A stretch of 43,482 nt of DNA from an uncultured Tenacibaculum sp. (GTDB lineage: Bacteria; Bacteroidota; Bacteroidia; Flavobacteriales; Flavobacteriaceae), in contig CAKZVD010000023.1 in the NCBI GenBank assembly GCA_937922085.1, positions 1 to 43,482 of the forward strand. Reading direction: 5' to 3'. Each line of letters starts with the position of its first letter. The stretch's first letter is position 1. Made by a program: the position numbers and the translations under genes. Shown here in pieces: positions 15,302-23,920 of the stretch. Below the pieces are notes generated by a model. It had not been told where the DNA came from. It saw only the letters and a program-made list of their open reading frames with translations, and did not search any database.

Positions 15302-15973
15302 TTATAAACTTCTATAAGTTGTTTTTCCGTCTTTTAAATAGTTTATAGTATGTTTTATAGAACGTTCTTTTGCTTTTAAAAATGTCTTAGTAAAATCAAA
15401 CATAAAAACAGAACTTTCACCAGTTGAAACAAAACTAAGTATTTCTTTTTTAGCTTTTAAATCGTAAATAGTTACATTTAAATTAACTACGCAAAACTCT
15501 GTAGAATTGTTATTCATCATTGCTCCAGGACCAAAACCATGTGAGTAAGAATGTACCACTCTATTGGTGATTCTAAAGCCAGAAAAATGAATTAGATAAT
15601 CTTCTTGTGCATTATTAAACAAAGTGTCTAGTTTAATATTGTTACTATAATTATAACCTTGGTTTAATAAATCCCATTCTTGATTTTCACTTACTGTTAT
15701 ATTGTTATATAAATCATTCTCTTTAGAAGCATTAATGAAATCGGTTAAATATGAGTTTTTAAAATGATCATCATTATCAAAATTTTTAGTATAAGTTTTT
15801 TCAAAACTATCTATATTTACTTCTCCAGATCCGATAATAATTATTTGTTTTTGAGAATCATTAATGAGACTTCCGTTCTTAGAAATATTATTAATATAGT
15901 CTATAGAAGAAATACATGAAGATAAAAAAATAGAACAAAAGAATGTAACTATTAAAAAAGGATTGTTTTTCAT
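15302..15973 (-). CDS. Predicted lipoprotein, unknown function
   Basis: A 223-residue protein with a lipoprotein signal peptide and lipobox LSSC (Cys20). The mature chain shows strand-like alternation: QKQIIIIGSGEVNI near 40-53, then YLIHFSGFRITNRVVHSYSHG, VVNLNVTIYDLKAKKEILSF and a final helix. The strand-then-DLKAKKEI pattern resembles small Bacteroidota lipoproteins with a DUF4136-like or similar alpha/beta fold, but no name can be supported. It is monocistronic, with its own terminator. Confidence 0.7.
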   Translation of the reverse strand: MKNNPFLIVTFFCSIFLSSCISSIDYINNISKNGSLINDSQKQIIIIGSGEVNIDSFEKTYTKNFDNDDHFKNSYLTDFINASKENDLYNNITVSENQEWDLLNQGYNYSNNIKLDTLFNNAQEDYLIHFSGFRITNRVVHSYSHGFGPGAMMNNNSTEFCVVNLNVTIYDLKAKKEILSFVSTGESSVFMFDFTKTFLKAKERSIKHTINYLKDGKTTYRSL

Positions 15974-16121
15974 AACTAATTATTTTTTAGGGATTTATTT
16001 TTAAATAGCGTGCGAAATTATAAAAAATAAGAATAAGAGAAAAATTTTTGTAAAAATATTAAAAGAGTAGATTCAATAGCTTTAATGAATGCGTTCTATT
16101 GTTACTTGTTTTAATAATGAA

Positions 16122-16667
16122 TTACCCTAATTTTTTAATAATTTCTTTATAAACAGAAGCATAATATTCATGGTATTGGGGAAGTAAAATATTTTCATGC
16201 TTTTTAGTATTCAATAAAATGTTTAAATCGAATAATTTAAGTTCAGCTACTTCACTTTCTTGTAAAGTAAGTTTTTCGAGAGTAGTAGTTAATTCAGCAA
16301 TAAAAACATGATGAAATTCATTATCAATAATACCGTTTGTATGATTTACTTGATGTTTACGAGTTCCTATTTTAAATAAATCTTCTTCAACTAAATTAAA
16401 ATCAATTTCTTCTTTAACCTCTCGTATAGCAGAAGGTATTATTTTTTCACCTGCGCCTATATGTCCTGCTACAGAAATATCCCATAAACCAGGGAATACT
16501 TTTTTAGTTAAAGCTCTTTTTTGTAATAGTATTTTTTTATCAGAAGTATATAACCAAATATGTACAGTTGTATGAAAATATCCATATTTATGAGCTTCAG
16601 ATTTTAAACAAGTCTTTCCTGAAACCTCTCCATTTTCGTTTACTATATCAATTAATTCATCTGCCAT
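16122..16667 (-). CDS. NUDIX hydrolase, IPP isomerase-like/YfcD type
   Basis: A 181-residue protein. The N-terminus (MADELIDIVNENGEVSGKT and then the HTTVHIWLY strand) is typical of the IDI-like NUDIX group (YfcD family). The Nudix box is complete: G68-x5-E74-x7-R82-E83-V-x-E86-E87, with Asp89 in place of the usual Gly. These enzymes hydrolyse nucleotide-type diphosphates with Mg2+. True isopentenyl-diphosphate isomerase needs further Cys and Glu residues in a fixed context, and I do not see the C-x-H-P motif, so hydrolase is preferred. The gene stands alone. Confidence 0.85.
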   Translation of the reverse strand: MADELIDIVNENGEVSGKTCLKSEAHKYGYFHTTVHIWLYTSDKKILLQKRALTKKVFPGLWDISVAGHIGAGEKIIPSAIREVKEEIDFNLVEEDLFKIGTRKHQVNHTNGIIDNEFHHVFIAELTTTLEKLTLQESEVAELKLFDLNILLNTKKHENILLPQYHEYYASVYKEIIKKLG

Positions 16668-16894
16668 TTTAATGATATTTAATTTTTAATAAAACTAATT
16701 TAATCATTTAAATATAGCATTAAAAAAGAGATTAATTCTAGCATAAAAAAGCTCTTTGTATATATGTAAGTTAGGTTTTTAATTAAAAATAAGATAAAAA
16801 CAAATTAGAGTGAAAAGTTAAATTATTTTTTGAAAATGTTTTTTATTCTAAGACGTTAACTTTTAGATTATTAATTGACATACACTAGTCTTAG

Positions 16895-18052
16895 TTAAAA
16901 CTCAGATAAAATAATATCGGTTAGTTTTCTAAAATCATTTAATGTATTGTATAAATGACATGAAATTCGCATAAAACTCCCTCTAAAAGAAACATAAATA
17001 TTTTCATTAGATAATTTTGATTTTAGTTTCTCTTTATTAATTGTACTAGGAATTTCAATTCCAAATAAATGTTTAGCTCTGTAAGTATCCTCTTCAATAA
17101 AACAGCCTGCTTGTTTTAATTCGATTATAGCACTAGTAGTTATTTTGTTACAGTATGTTTGAATATCTTTTGGACTCCATTGCAATAGTTGTGTTAAAGC
17201 AGCAATTTGCATTTGCACATAAATAAAACTTCCATGTTCACCAACGGAATATTTATTCCCTAAAGATTTATATTCTTCTTGGTAGTTTGTAAGTTCACTT
17301 AGTTTTTCGCTATGCAATCTATTTGCCCAATTTTCTTCAATAGGAGTCCCTTTGTCAAAATACTCACCAAAATAGGCATATCCGCAGCCATAAGGGCCAA
17401 AAAGCCATTTATAACCAGCACAAACTAATGCATCTGGTTGAATTTCTTCTACAGAAAAAGGCAAAGCACCAATAGATTGACTTCCATCTATAATTAACAG
17501 CGCATTGTGCTGTAATGTTTTCTCTCTAATAGCCTTTAAATTAAAAATAGTACCATTTGCCCAATGAATATTTCCTAAAGCAATAAAAGCGGTTTTATCG
17601 GAAATTAAATTTAAAATAGTTTCATTCCAAAGTTTGCCTTTATTTTGTTTTGTGTTAGGGGCTTTGGCAATTTTAATAACAGCATTGTATTTTTTTGCTA
17701 ATTTCTCCCAAACATAATAGTTACTAGGAAATTGTTCTTCAATTAAAATAATTTCATCTCCTTCTTTTAGTGCAATATTATTTGCAACAGTGGCTAAACC
17801 ATAAGAAACGGAAGGTATGTTAGCAATTCTATTATAATCTGTAACATGAATAAGTTTAGCAAATAATTTTTTTACCTCAATAACAGGATCAAAAAAATCA
17901 GAACTAGGAATTAGAAATGGCCTACTTTTTTCTTTTACTGCTCTAATACCTGCTTCTTCAATACTTTTAAAAGAAGGGGATAAGCTAGCAATATTTAAAT
18001 AAGTAATATTATCTGGAATATTAAATATATGCTTTTGATTTTGTAGACTCAT
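16895..18052 (-). CDS. Class V aminotransferase-fold PLP enzyme
   Basis: The start at 18052 (MSLQNQKHIFNIPDNITYLN) gives 385 residues. The frame stays open to 18136, but the extra 28 residues overlap an intergenic hairpin and look non-coding. Class V (NifS/CsdA-like) features are the N-terminal YLNIASLSP, the PLP-contacting IPSVSYGLATVANN, LLIIDGSQSIGALPF with the Asp that pairs with the pyridine nitrogen, and the Schiff-base lysine in AGYKWLFGPYG. The catalytic Cys of cysteine desulfurases is not evident, so this is more likely an aminotransferase, kynureninase-like or isopenicillin N epimerase-like member. Confidence 0.85.
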   Translation of the reverse strand: MSLQNQKHIFNIPDNITYLNIASLSPSFKSIEEAGIRAVKEKSRPFLIPSSDFFDPVIEVKKLFAKLIHVTDYNRIANIPSVSYGLATVANNIALKEGDEIILIEEQFPSNYYVWEKLAKKYNAVIKIAKAPNTKQNKGKLWNETILNLISDKTAFIALGNIHWANGTIFNLKAIREKTLQHNALLIIDGSQSIGALPFSVEEIQPDALVCAGYKWLFGPYGCGYAYFGEYFDKGTPIEENWANRLHSEKLSELTNYQEEYKSLGNKYSVGEHGSFIYVQMQIAALTQLLQWSPKDIQTYCNKITTSAIIELKQAGCFIEEDTYRAKHLFGIEIPSTINKEKLKSKLSNENIYVSFRGSFMRISCHLYNTLNDFRKLTDIILSEF

Positions 18053-18084
18053 TTGTGTAAGGTTTAGTTGTATAAAAATAAAAA

Positions 18085-18143
18085 TGTCATTTTGAACAGC
18101 GTGAAAAACTAACATAAGATTTTCACAAAAGTTCAAAATGACA
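18085..18143. repeat. Long intergenic inverted repeat (Bacteroidota TCATTTTGAAC type)
   Basis: TGTCATTTTGAAC (18085-18097) and GTTCAAAATGACA (18131-18143) match perfectly. A nested GTGAAAA/TTTTCAC pair (18101-18107, 18120-18126) continues the stem. Repeats of this form recur between genes in many flavobacterial genomes. Here it sits between the M42 peptidase and the PLP enzyme, both on the minus strand, and could also act as a terminator or mRNA-end stabiliser. Confidence 0.8.
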
Positions 18144-18168
18144 CAAGAATGCCTGTACTGTTTATTTT

Positions 18169-19260
18169 TTATTTGAAATAAGAAAAATCTTCTCCGTTTT
18201 CAATCTTTAATAAAGCCTGATAAATCATTTTAATAACATTTTCTACATCATCTCTATGAACCATTTCTACAGTAGTATGCATATAACGCAATGGTAAAGA
18301 AATTAAAGCAGAAGCAACACCTCCATTACTATAAGCAAAAGCATCAGTATCTGTACCTGTGGCTCTAGATAAAGCAGATCTTTGAAACGGAATGTCATTC
18401 TCTTCTGCTCCTTCAATAATTAAATCACGTAATTTTTGCTGTACAGCTGGTGCATATGCAATTACAGGACCTTTTCCTATTTCTAAAAGACCTTGTTTTT
18501 TAGGATCAATCATTGGAGTTGTTGTATCATGAGTAACATCAGTTACTATAGCAACATTAGGTTTAATGGTTTGAGTAATCATTTCAGCACCACGTAAACC
18601 TATTTCTTCTTGAACAGAATTTGTTATATATAAACCAAAAGGTAGTTTATCTTTATTCTCATGCAATAAACGAGCGACTTCTGCAATCATAAATCCACCC
18701 ATACGATTATCTAATGCTCTACACACAAATTTATCGCCATTTAATACATGAAATTCATCTGGATACGTAATTACACATCCCACATGCACACCTAATTTTT
18801 CAACTTCTTCTTTGGTTGCACAACCAACATCAATAAAAATATTATCTGGTTTAGGAGGAGTTTCTTTTCCTTTATCTCTAGTATGAATTGCTGGCCAACC
18901 AAAAACACCTTTTACAATTCCGTTTTTAGTATGAATATTTACTATTTTACTAGGTGCTATTTGATGATCACTACCACCGTTTCTAATTACATAAATTAAC
19001 CCATTGTCAGAAATATAATTTACATACCAAGAAATTTCATCAGCATGTCCTTCAATAACTACTTTATAAGGTGCGTCAGGATTAATAACTCCAACTGCAG
19101 AACCATAGGTATCTGTTATAAACTCGTCAACATAAGGTTTTAAATAGTCCATCCAAATTTTTTGTCCTTCCCATTCGTAACCTGTAGGAGCTGCATTATT
19201 TAGATATTTTTCTAGAAAATCTAGTGATTTTTTATTTAATATTGATTTATTTTTAGACAT
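18169..19260 (-). CDS. M42 family aminopeptidase (FrvX/glutamyl aminopeptidase type)
   Basis: A 363-residue cytoplasmic metallo-aminopeptidase. The expected two-metal ligands are visible: H72 in EGHADE, D184 in CRALDNRMGG, the catalytic pair E218-E219 in VQEEIGLRG, D241 in VTDVTHDT and H328 in YMHTTVE. M42 enzymes form dodecameric tetrahedral particles and trim N-terminal residues from peptides made by proteasome-like or other proteases. The length is typical. It is the first gene of a possible unit with the PLP enzyme downstream, although the hairpin between them may separate transcripts. Confidence 0.93.
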   Translation of the reverse strand: MSKNKSILNKKSLDFLEKYLNNAAPTGYEWEGQKIWMDYLKPYVDEFITDTYGSAVGVINPDAPYKVVIEGHADEISWYVNYISDNGLIYVIRNGGSDHQIAPSKIVNIHTKNGIVKGVFGWPAIHTRDKGKETPPKPDNIFIDVGCATKEEVEKLGVHVGCVITYPDEFHVLNGDKFVCRALDNRMGGFMIAEVARLLHENKDKLPFGLYITNSVQEEIGLRGAEMITQTIKPNVAIVTDVTHDTTTPMIDPKKQGLLEIGKGPVIAYAPAVQQKLRDLIIEGAEENDIPFQRSALSRATGTDTDAFAYSNGGVASALISLPLRYMHTTVEMVHRDDVENVIKMIYQALLKIENGEDFSYFK

Positions 19261-19307
19261 ATAATTAATGTTTAAATGATCTTTTTAAATTTATTTTTAG
19301 TCAATAA

Positions 19308-20132
19308 CTAGCTTTTCTTCTTGTTATCTGGTCCCCAAAAACTTCTACTTTCAATAAATTCTTCTTGTTCTTTTAACTGTTGGGGAGTTAAAACTTTTAA
19401 AAAAGAAGGGTGTTGTTCTATAGCGTATTCAATTTTTTCAACAATACTATTCATATCTTCATTCTCGTAATCAATTTCTAATGGTTCTTTAATAACCATA
19501 GATTGTAATACGTTACGCTTTTTTATCATTAAGCCCTTTTTATCAAAAGAACGTCTAAACCCATCAATAACGATAGGAATAACAATAGGTTTATAAGTTC
19601 TTATAATATGAGCTGTTCCTCTTCTAATAGGTTTAAAAGCGGTGGTTGTACCTTGTGGAAAAGTAATAACCCAACCATCATTTAGTGCTTTACCAATGTT
19701 AGAAATATCTGACATTTTTACTTGACGTTTCACATCTTTACCAGAATCTCTCCAAGTTCTATCAATAGATACTGAGCCTACATACGCAAAAATTTTAGGC
19801 AATAAACCAGAACGCATCGTTTCTCCGGCAGCTATATAATAGAGATTTAATTTAGGGTTCCATATGTATCCTATATTTTTAATATTATCAACACGACCTT
19901 TTAAGGCGGCATTAAAAACATGAAACATAGCAGCTACATCTGCAAAATAAGTTTGATGATTTGATACAAACAATACATTCTGATGTGGTAAATTTCTAAT
20001 AATTTCAGATCCTTCTATTTGAAGGTCATTAAAACGTCTATAACGACCATGCGATACAACTCCAAGAATTCTAATAATCCATTTTTTAATCCAAAGAATA
20101 TGTCCGAATGGATTCCTTTTAAATAAGGGCAT
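19308..20132 (-). CDS. PlsC-like lysophospholipid acyltransferase
   Basis: A 274-residue member of the glycerolipid acyltransferase family that esterifies lysophosphatidate or a related lipid at the inner membrane. The acceptor motif reads SNHQTYFAD, with H59 and D65. This is H-x5-D and not the usual H-x4-D, with an extra Ala before the Asp. The second motif is FPQGTTTAFKPIRRG in place of FPEGTRS. Basic and hydrophobic N-terminal residues suggest membrane attachment. The variant motifs may be a flavobacterial subgroup with a different acceptor such as an aminolipid. It lies 47 bp upstream of the M42 gene and 37 bp downstream of the NUDIX gene, so an operon is likely. Confidence 0.82.
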   Translation of the reverse strand: MPLFKRNPFGHILWIKKWIIRILGVVSHGRYRRFNDLQIEGSEIIRNLPHQNVLFVSNHQTYFADVAAMFHVFNAALKGRVDNIKNIGYIWNPKLNLYYIAAGETMRSGLLPKIFAYVGSVSIDRTWRDSGKDVKRQVKMSDISNIGKALNDGWVITFPQGTTTAFKPIRRGTAHIIRTYKPIVIPIVIDGFRRSFDKKGLMIKKRNVLQSMVIKEPLEIDYENEDMNSIVEKIEYAIEQHPSFLKVLTPQQLKEQEEFIESRSFWGPDNKKKS

Positions 20133-20169
20133 AAAAACTATTTTAGTTAAACAAATTTACAAAACATTT

Positions 20170-20805
20170 CTAATCAATTTCTTTCATTAAATCTTTTATT
20201 TCAGAAAGAATCATAGCAGTAGCTCCCCAAACAATATGATTATTAAAGTTAAAGCAAGGTACTTCAACTTCTTTCATGTAAGAGGTTTCCATAATAACAC
20301 TAGAAAGTTTAGTATCATCAATTAAATCAGACACATTTACTTCAATAATTTCAGCGACTTCTTCATTAGGAGTAAATAGAGGCTTTTGTTCAGTAAAACC
20401 AATAAAAGGAGTCACCATAAAATTACTTGGCGGAATATAAGTTTCTGATATTGATCGTATAATAGTTACTGATTTTTGATAGACATTAACTTCTTCTTCC
20501 AATTCTCTTAAAGCAGTTTCTTGTAAAGAAAGATCTTGTTCATCATATTTTCCACCAGGAAAACTAATTTGAGCAGAATGAGTACCTTTATAGCTAGCAC
20601 GTTTTGTTAGTAGAAAAAGAGTTTCATCTTTTTCATTAGGATAAAATAATGCTAAAACGGCAGCTTTTCTTGGTACACGTTGTTTAATTTTTTCTTCAGA
20701 AAAGTTACTTCTAATTTCAGGAACTAACTTAAATTGAGATTCTAAACCTCCTAATTTATTGTTTTGTAAATGATTAATTTTATTTTTGAAATATGAAAAC
20801 TTCAT
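20170..20805 (-). CDS. NUDIX hydrolase, CoA pyrophosphatase type
   Basis: A 211-residue NUDIX protein. The segment ISFPGGKYDEQDLSLQETALRELEEEV around residues 80-106 is the CoA-diphosphatase variant of the Nudix box, with the extra-residue spacing D-x8-RE and three following Glu residues. The TKRASYKGTHSAQISFPGG lead-in is the UPF0035 signature of NudL/PCD1-like enzymes that cleave CoA to 3',5'-ADP and phosphopantetheine. The typical flavobacterial layout places it directly upstream of an acyltransferase, as here. Confidence 0.88.
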   Translation of the reverse strand: MKFSYFKNKINHLQNNKLGGLESQFKLVPEIRSNFSEEKIKQRVPRKAAVLALFYPNEKDETLFLLTKRASYKGTHSAQISFPGGKYDEQDLSLQETALRELEEEVNVYQKSVTIIRSISETYIPPSNFMVTPFIGFTEQKPLFTPNEEVAEIIEVNVSDLIDDTKLSSVIMETSYMKEVEVPCFNFNNHIVWGATAMILSEIKDLMKEID

Positions 20806-21157
20806 TTAAAGTGCTACTTTGTTCTGTTTTTAGTGTCTAATATATAGTATTGTTACTGTTATATTACTTAAAAAAGAAATAAAATATAGAAAGAGAAAGT
20901 AAATACCAAAAATTAGCGTTCCTTTTAGTTTTGATATAGAAGGTTCTATTTCTTATAGAAGGCCTAATTTAATTGAGTTTATAGGTACTGTAGGGATACC
21001 AATATTATTTTATCTAATAACCAAAATGAGGAAATGAAATAAAGATAAAAATAGTAATAATTGTTCTTATTAAAAAAACAATGCTATGTATAGATACGAT
21101 ACCACAATATTTGTTTTAATGTAGGTAATGTGTGTATAATAAAGAATGAAATAACTA
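20806..21157. other. Gene-free interval
   Basis: About 350 AT-rich bases between two minus-strand genes. A plus-strand frame from about 20909 to 21039 stays open for some 44 codons and encodes a plausible hydrophobic tail (GTVGIPILFYLITKMRK), but it has no start codon. It may be the remnant of a small membrane protein. Apart from this, no repeat, RNA gene or strong hairpin was recognised. Confidence 0.5.
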
Positions 21158-21475
21158 TTAAGAATTAGATTCTTCTTTAAATAGAAAACCTAAACCTAAT
21201 CGTCCTAAAAACTTTTTTTCAAACTCCCAGAAGAATTTAAACTGACCAAATAGCCAACCAACAATAGGAAGTGTTGTTTGATAAATAGGAAATATTAAAA
21301 GTATTCTTAAAGGATAGTAGATCCAAGGACTCACAGTTTCAGGAGATAAACCAAAAAAAGCAGTTATTGGTTTAGCAATCCAAGTAGCAAAAGTACCGTT
21401 TATAGAAAAAACTATAAATACAGCGATTACATCCCAATTCGTTTTTAAGCCCCAGCGTGCTTTTAATTTTTCCAT
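21158..21475 (-). CDS. DUF6787-like small membrane protein
   Basis: A 105-residue protein with two hydrophobic segments (about residues 14-36 and 50-72), a central SPETVSPWIYYPLRI motif and a charged C-terminus (FEKKFLGRLGL). This matches my recollection of a Bacteroidota-wide family of about 100 residues annotated DUF6787. Function is unknown. It is followed by the gene-free interval at 20806-21157 and preceded by the terminator of the DUF937 gene. Confidence 0.65.
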   Translation of the reverse strand: MEKLKARWGLKTNWDVIAVFIVFSINGTFATWIAKPITAFFGLSPETVSPWIYYPLRILLIFPIYQTTLPIVGWLFGQFKFFWEFEKKFLGRLGLGFLFKEESNS

Positions 21476-21495
21476 GGCGCAAAAATATAAAAAGA

Positions 21496-21525
21496 AAAAG
21501 GGTAAACAAAAATGTTTACCCTTTT
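21496..21525 (-). terminator. Terminator for the DUF937 gene
   Basis: AAAAGGGTAAAC (21496-21507) and GTTTACCCTTTT (21514-21525) form a perfect 12-bp stem with a 6-nt loop. On the minus strand it is followed by a T-rich tract, 25 bp after the DUF937 stop codon. Confidence 0.85.
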
Positions 21526-21549
21526 CTATATATTTATCTTGAATCTTAT

Positions 21550-22191
21550 TTATTTACCAAATAACCCACCTAAAAGTCCGCCTAATAAACCTCCAGATTT
21601 CTTTTGACCTCCGCCACCTAAAACCATACCAGCTACATCATCGATAACACTACCGTCACCATCAGCATCTAATATTTTTTCTAGGAAACTTTGTTCTTTT
21701 TCAGTAGAACTACCACCTAGCATACCACCAAGTAAACCGCTTAACCCGCTAGCATTACTTACATTGTTTTGACGAGTTTGTTTACCTAGAAGTCCCATTA
21801 ATAAAGGAGCAGCAGTTTTTAAAATGCTTCCAACAGCACCAGAATCCATTCCTGCTTTTTGACCTATTACTTGTTCAACACCTTGCTGTCTGTTTCCTAA
21901 AACATGGCCTAAAATCTTACTTCCATCATTAACAACTCCATTGTCAACTCCACCACCAAATAAACCACCAAGGTTATCTAAAATACCACCGTCGTGTTTA
22001 TTTAAAGCACCCATTAATCCTTCAGCACCTTCTGGTGTAGCAGCATTACGTTGCATTGCTTTCATTAATACTGGTAAAGCCATCGTTAAAACACTTCCAG
22101 TTTTAGAGCTGTCTTGTCCTGTAGAACCAGCTACACCACTAATAATTGTTTTTCCGATAGGGCCATTTAATAAATCTAAGATTCCTTCCAT
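21550..22191 (-). CDS. DUF937 family protein
   Basis: A 213-residue protein. The N-terminal 150 residues have the DUF937 (YidB-related) pattern of short helices and glycine-rich loops: MEGILDLLNGPIGKTIISGVAG, then ALPVLMKAMQRNA, and the repeat-like VIGQKAGMDSGAVGSILKTAAPLLMGLLG. The C-terminus is glycine-rich with a DADGDGSVIDD Ca-binding-like loop near 176-186 and ends in GGLLGGLLGGLFGK. It has no signal peptide. Function is unknown. It is divergent from the symporter, sharing a 150-bp intergenic region. Confidence 0.87.
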   Translation of the reverse strand: MEGILDLLNGPIGKTIISGVAGSTGQDSSKTGSVLTMALPVLMKAMQRNAATPEGAEGLMGALNKHDGGILDNLGGLFGGGVDNGVVNDGSKILGHVLGNRQQGVEQVIGQKAGMDSGAVGSILKTAAPLLMGLLGKQTRQNNVSNASGLSGLLGGMLGGSSTEKEQSFLEKILDADGDGSVIDDVAGMVLGGGGQKKSGGLLGGLLGGLFGK

Positions 22192-22342
22192 TTTGATATA
22201 ATTTTATTTTATAATTTAATTACTGTCACACTTATACAGACACAATATACGAAAACAAAGTCACAAATAGAATAAATTAGGCATACAAGAATTACAATCT
22301 ATTTCCTATTTTTACACACATTAGAGAAACCAAATATAATTT

Positions 22343-23668
22343 ATGAAGAAATTAGCATTACACTGGAAAATAATAATAGGAATGGTATTAGGTATCATTT
22401 TTGGCTTTATTATGAATTCTGTAGGAGGAGGTAAAAATATTGTGTTAGATTGGATAAAACCATTTGGAACTATTTTTATAAACCTTTTAAGATTAATAGC
22501 TGTTCCGTTAATTTTAGCTTCTTTAATTAAAGGAGTGTCTGATTTAAAAGATATATCTAAGATAAAAACAATGGGATTACGAACTATTGTTATTTACATA
22601 GGTACTACTTTAATCGCTATTGTTATTGGTTTAAGTATCGTAAATATAGTAGGGCCAGGAAAAGGAATGTCGGAAGATACTATTGAAAAAATAAAATCTA
22701 AATATGAAAATGATGCAGGAGTAGTAGATAAATTAACAAAAGCTTCTGCACAAAAAGATGCAGGACCATTACAAGCTTTAGTAGATATTTTCCCGAAAAA
22801 TATATTTAAATCTTTAGGAGACGCAAAAATGCTTCAAATTATTTTCTTTGCACTTTTTGTAGGTATTTGTTTATTATTGATTCCTGAAGAAAAAGCAAAA
22901 CCATTGGAACTCTTCTTTGATTCATTAAATGAAGTAGTTATGAAAATGGTCGATTTAATCATGTTATTTGCTCCTTACGCAGTATTTGCTTTAATGGCAA
23001 ATGTAATTACAGCTTTTGATGATACCGAAATTCTTTTAAAATTATTAAATTATGGATTCTGTGTTGTTGGTGGTTTGGCATTAATGATTGTTTTTTATCT
23101 TATTCTAATAAAAGTATACACGAAAAAATCACCAATGTGGTTTTTAAAAAATATATCTCCTGCACAATTACTAGCTTTTTCAACAAGTTCGAGTGCAGCT
23201 ACTTTACCTGTTACTATGGAACGTGTAGAGGAACATTTAGGAGTTGATAAAGAAGTTTCTGGATTTGTATTACCAGTAGGAGCTACGGTAAACATGGATG
23301 GTACTAGTTTATACCAAGGGATAGCAGCTGTGTTTATTATGCAGGTAATTTGGCCAGAAGGATTAACATTTACAAATCAATTGGTTATAATTGGTACAGC
23401 ATTATTAGCTTCTATAGGTAGTGCGGCAGTACCAAGTGCAGGTATGGTTATGTTAGTAATTGTACTAGAATCTATTGGGTTTCCTTCAGATTTATTACCT
23501 ATTGGTTTGGCTTTAATTTTTGCAGTAGATAGACCTTTAGATATGTGTAGAACGGTTGTAAATGTAACTGGTGATGCAACTGTTTCTATGATGGTAGCTA
23601 AATCGTTAGGGAAGTTAGGTGAACCTAAACCTAAAAATTGGGATGATAATTATGAAAAAGTAAAATAG
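22343..23668 (+). CDS. Dicarboxylate/amino acid:cation (Na+ or H+) symporter, DAACS family
   Basis: A 441-residue inner-membrane transporter with the Glt fold. Hallmarks are the serine-rich re-entrant loop STSSSAATLPVTM near residue 275-287, the NMDGTSLYQG motif of transmembrane helix 7, and VDRPLDMCRTVVNVTGDA of helix 8 near the substrate and cation site. It takes up glutamate, aspartate or C4-dicarboxylates with a cation gradient; Na+ is likely in a marine cell. It is monocistronic, with its own terminator at 23711-23748. Confidence 0.94.
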   Translation: MKKLALHWKIIIGMVLGIIFGFIMNSVGGGKNIVLDWIKPFGTIFINLLRLIAVPLILASLIKGVSDLKDISKIKTMGLRTIVIYIGTTLIAIVIGLSIVNIVGPGKGMSEDTIEKIKSKYENDAGVVDKLTKASAQKDAGPLQALVDIFPKNIFKSLGDAKMLQIIFFALFVGICLLLIPEEKAKPLELFFDSLNEVVMKMVDLIMLFAPYAVFALMANVITAFDDTEILLKLLNYGFCVVGGLALMIVFYLILIKVYTKKSPMWFLKNISPAQLLAFSTSSSAATLPVTMERVEEHLGVDKEVSGFVLPVGATVNMDGTSLYQGIAAVFIMQVIWPEGLTFTNQLVIIGTALLASIGSAAVPSAGMVMLVIVLESIGFPSDLLPIGLALIFAVDRPLDMCRTVVNVTGDATVSMMVAKSLGKLGEPKPKNWDDNYEKVK

Positions 23669-23710
23669 TATTTATAAAACAAATATTTACTGAAAGTAAA
23701 CATATTTATA

Positions 23711-23748
23711 AGCATCAACATACTCATTTGTATTTGATGCTTTTTTTT
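23711..23748 (+). terminator. Terminator of the symporter gene
   Basis: AGCATCAA (23711-23718) and TTGATGCT (23734-23741) pair across a 15-nt loop, followed by TTTTTTT. It lies about 43 bp after the stop codon. Confidence 0.75.
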
Positions 23749-23840
23749 ATTTATTATTACATTAATTTAGAGCATTAAACTATCGTAATACTATTTATAT
23801 TTAATTATTTCATATAATAATTTATGCTATTCCCAAAGAA

Positions 23841-23864
23841 AACAAGGGGTTTGAACCCTTTGTT
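23841..23864. repeat. 11-bp palindrome upstream of the DUF4419 gene
   Basis: AACAAGGGGTT (23841-23851) and AACCCTTTGTT (23854-23864) pair with one G-T mismatch around a 2-nt centre. It has no T-tract. It lies about 57 bp before the ATG at 23921, which is suitable for an operator or an mRNA leader hairpin. Confidence 0.6.
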
Positions 23865-23920
23865 AAGGTTTTAATACGAAGTCATAATATGAAAATAGTA
23901 TAAAACAATTAAAAGCAAAA

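Noticed and set aside
16895..18136. Upstream start of the PLP enzyme at 18136
   Set aside because: The additional 28 residues would be encoded by the intergenic inverted repeat. The start at 18052 fits the family N-terminus.
20909..21039. Plus-strand frame of about 44 codons with a hydrophobic C-terminus
   Set aside because: It has no start codon and no ribosome binding site. It is mentioned as a possible remnant but not called as a gene.
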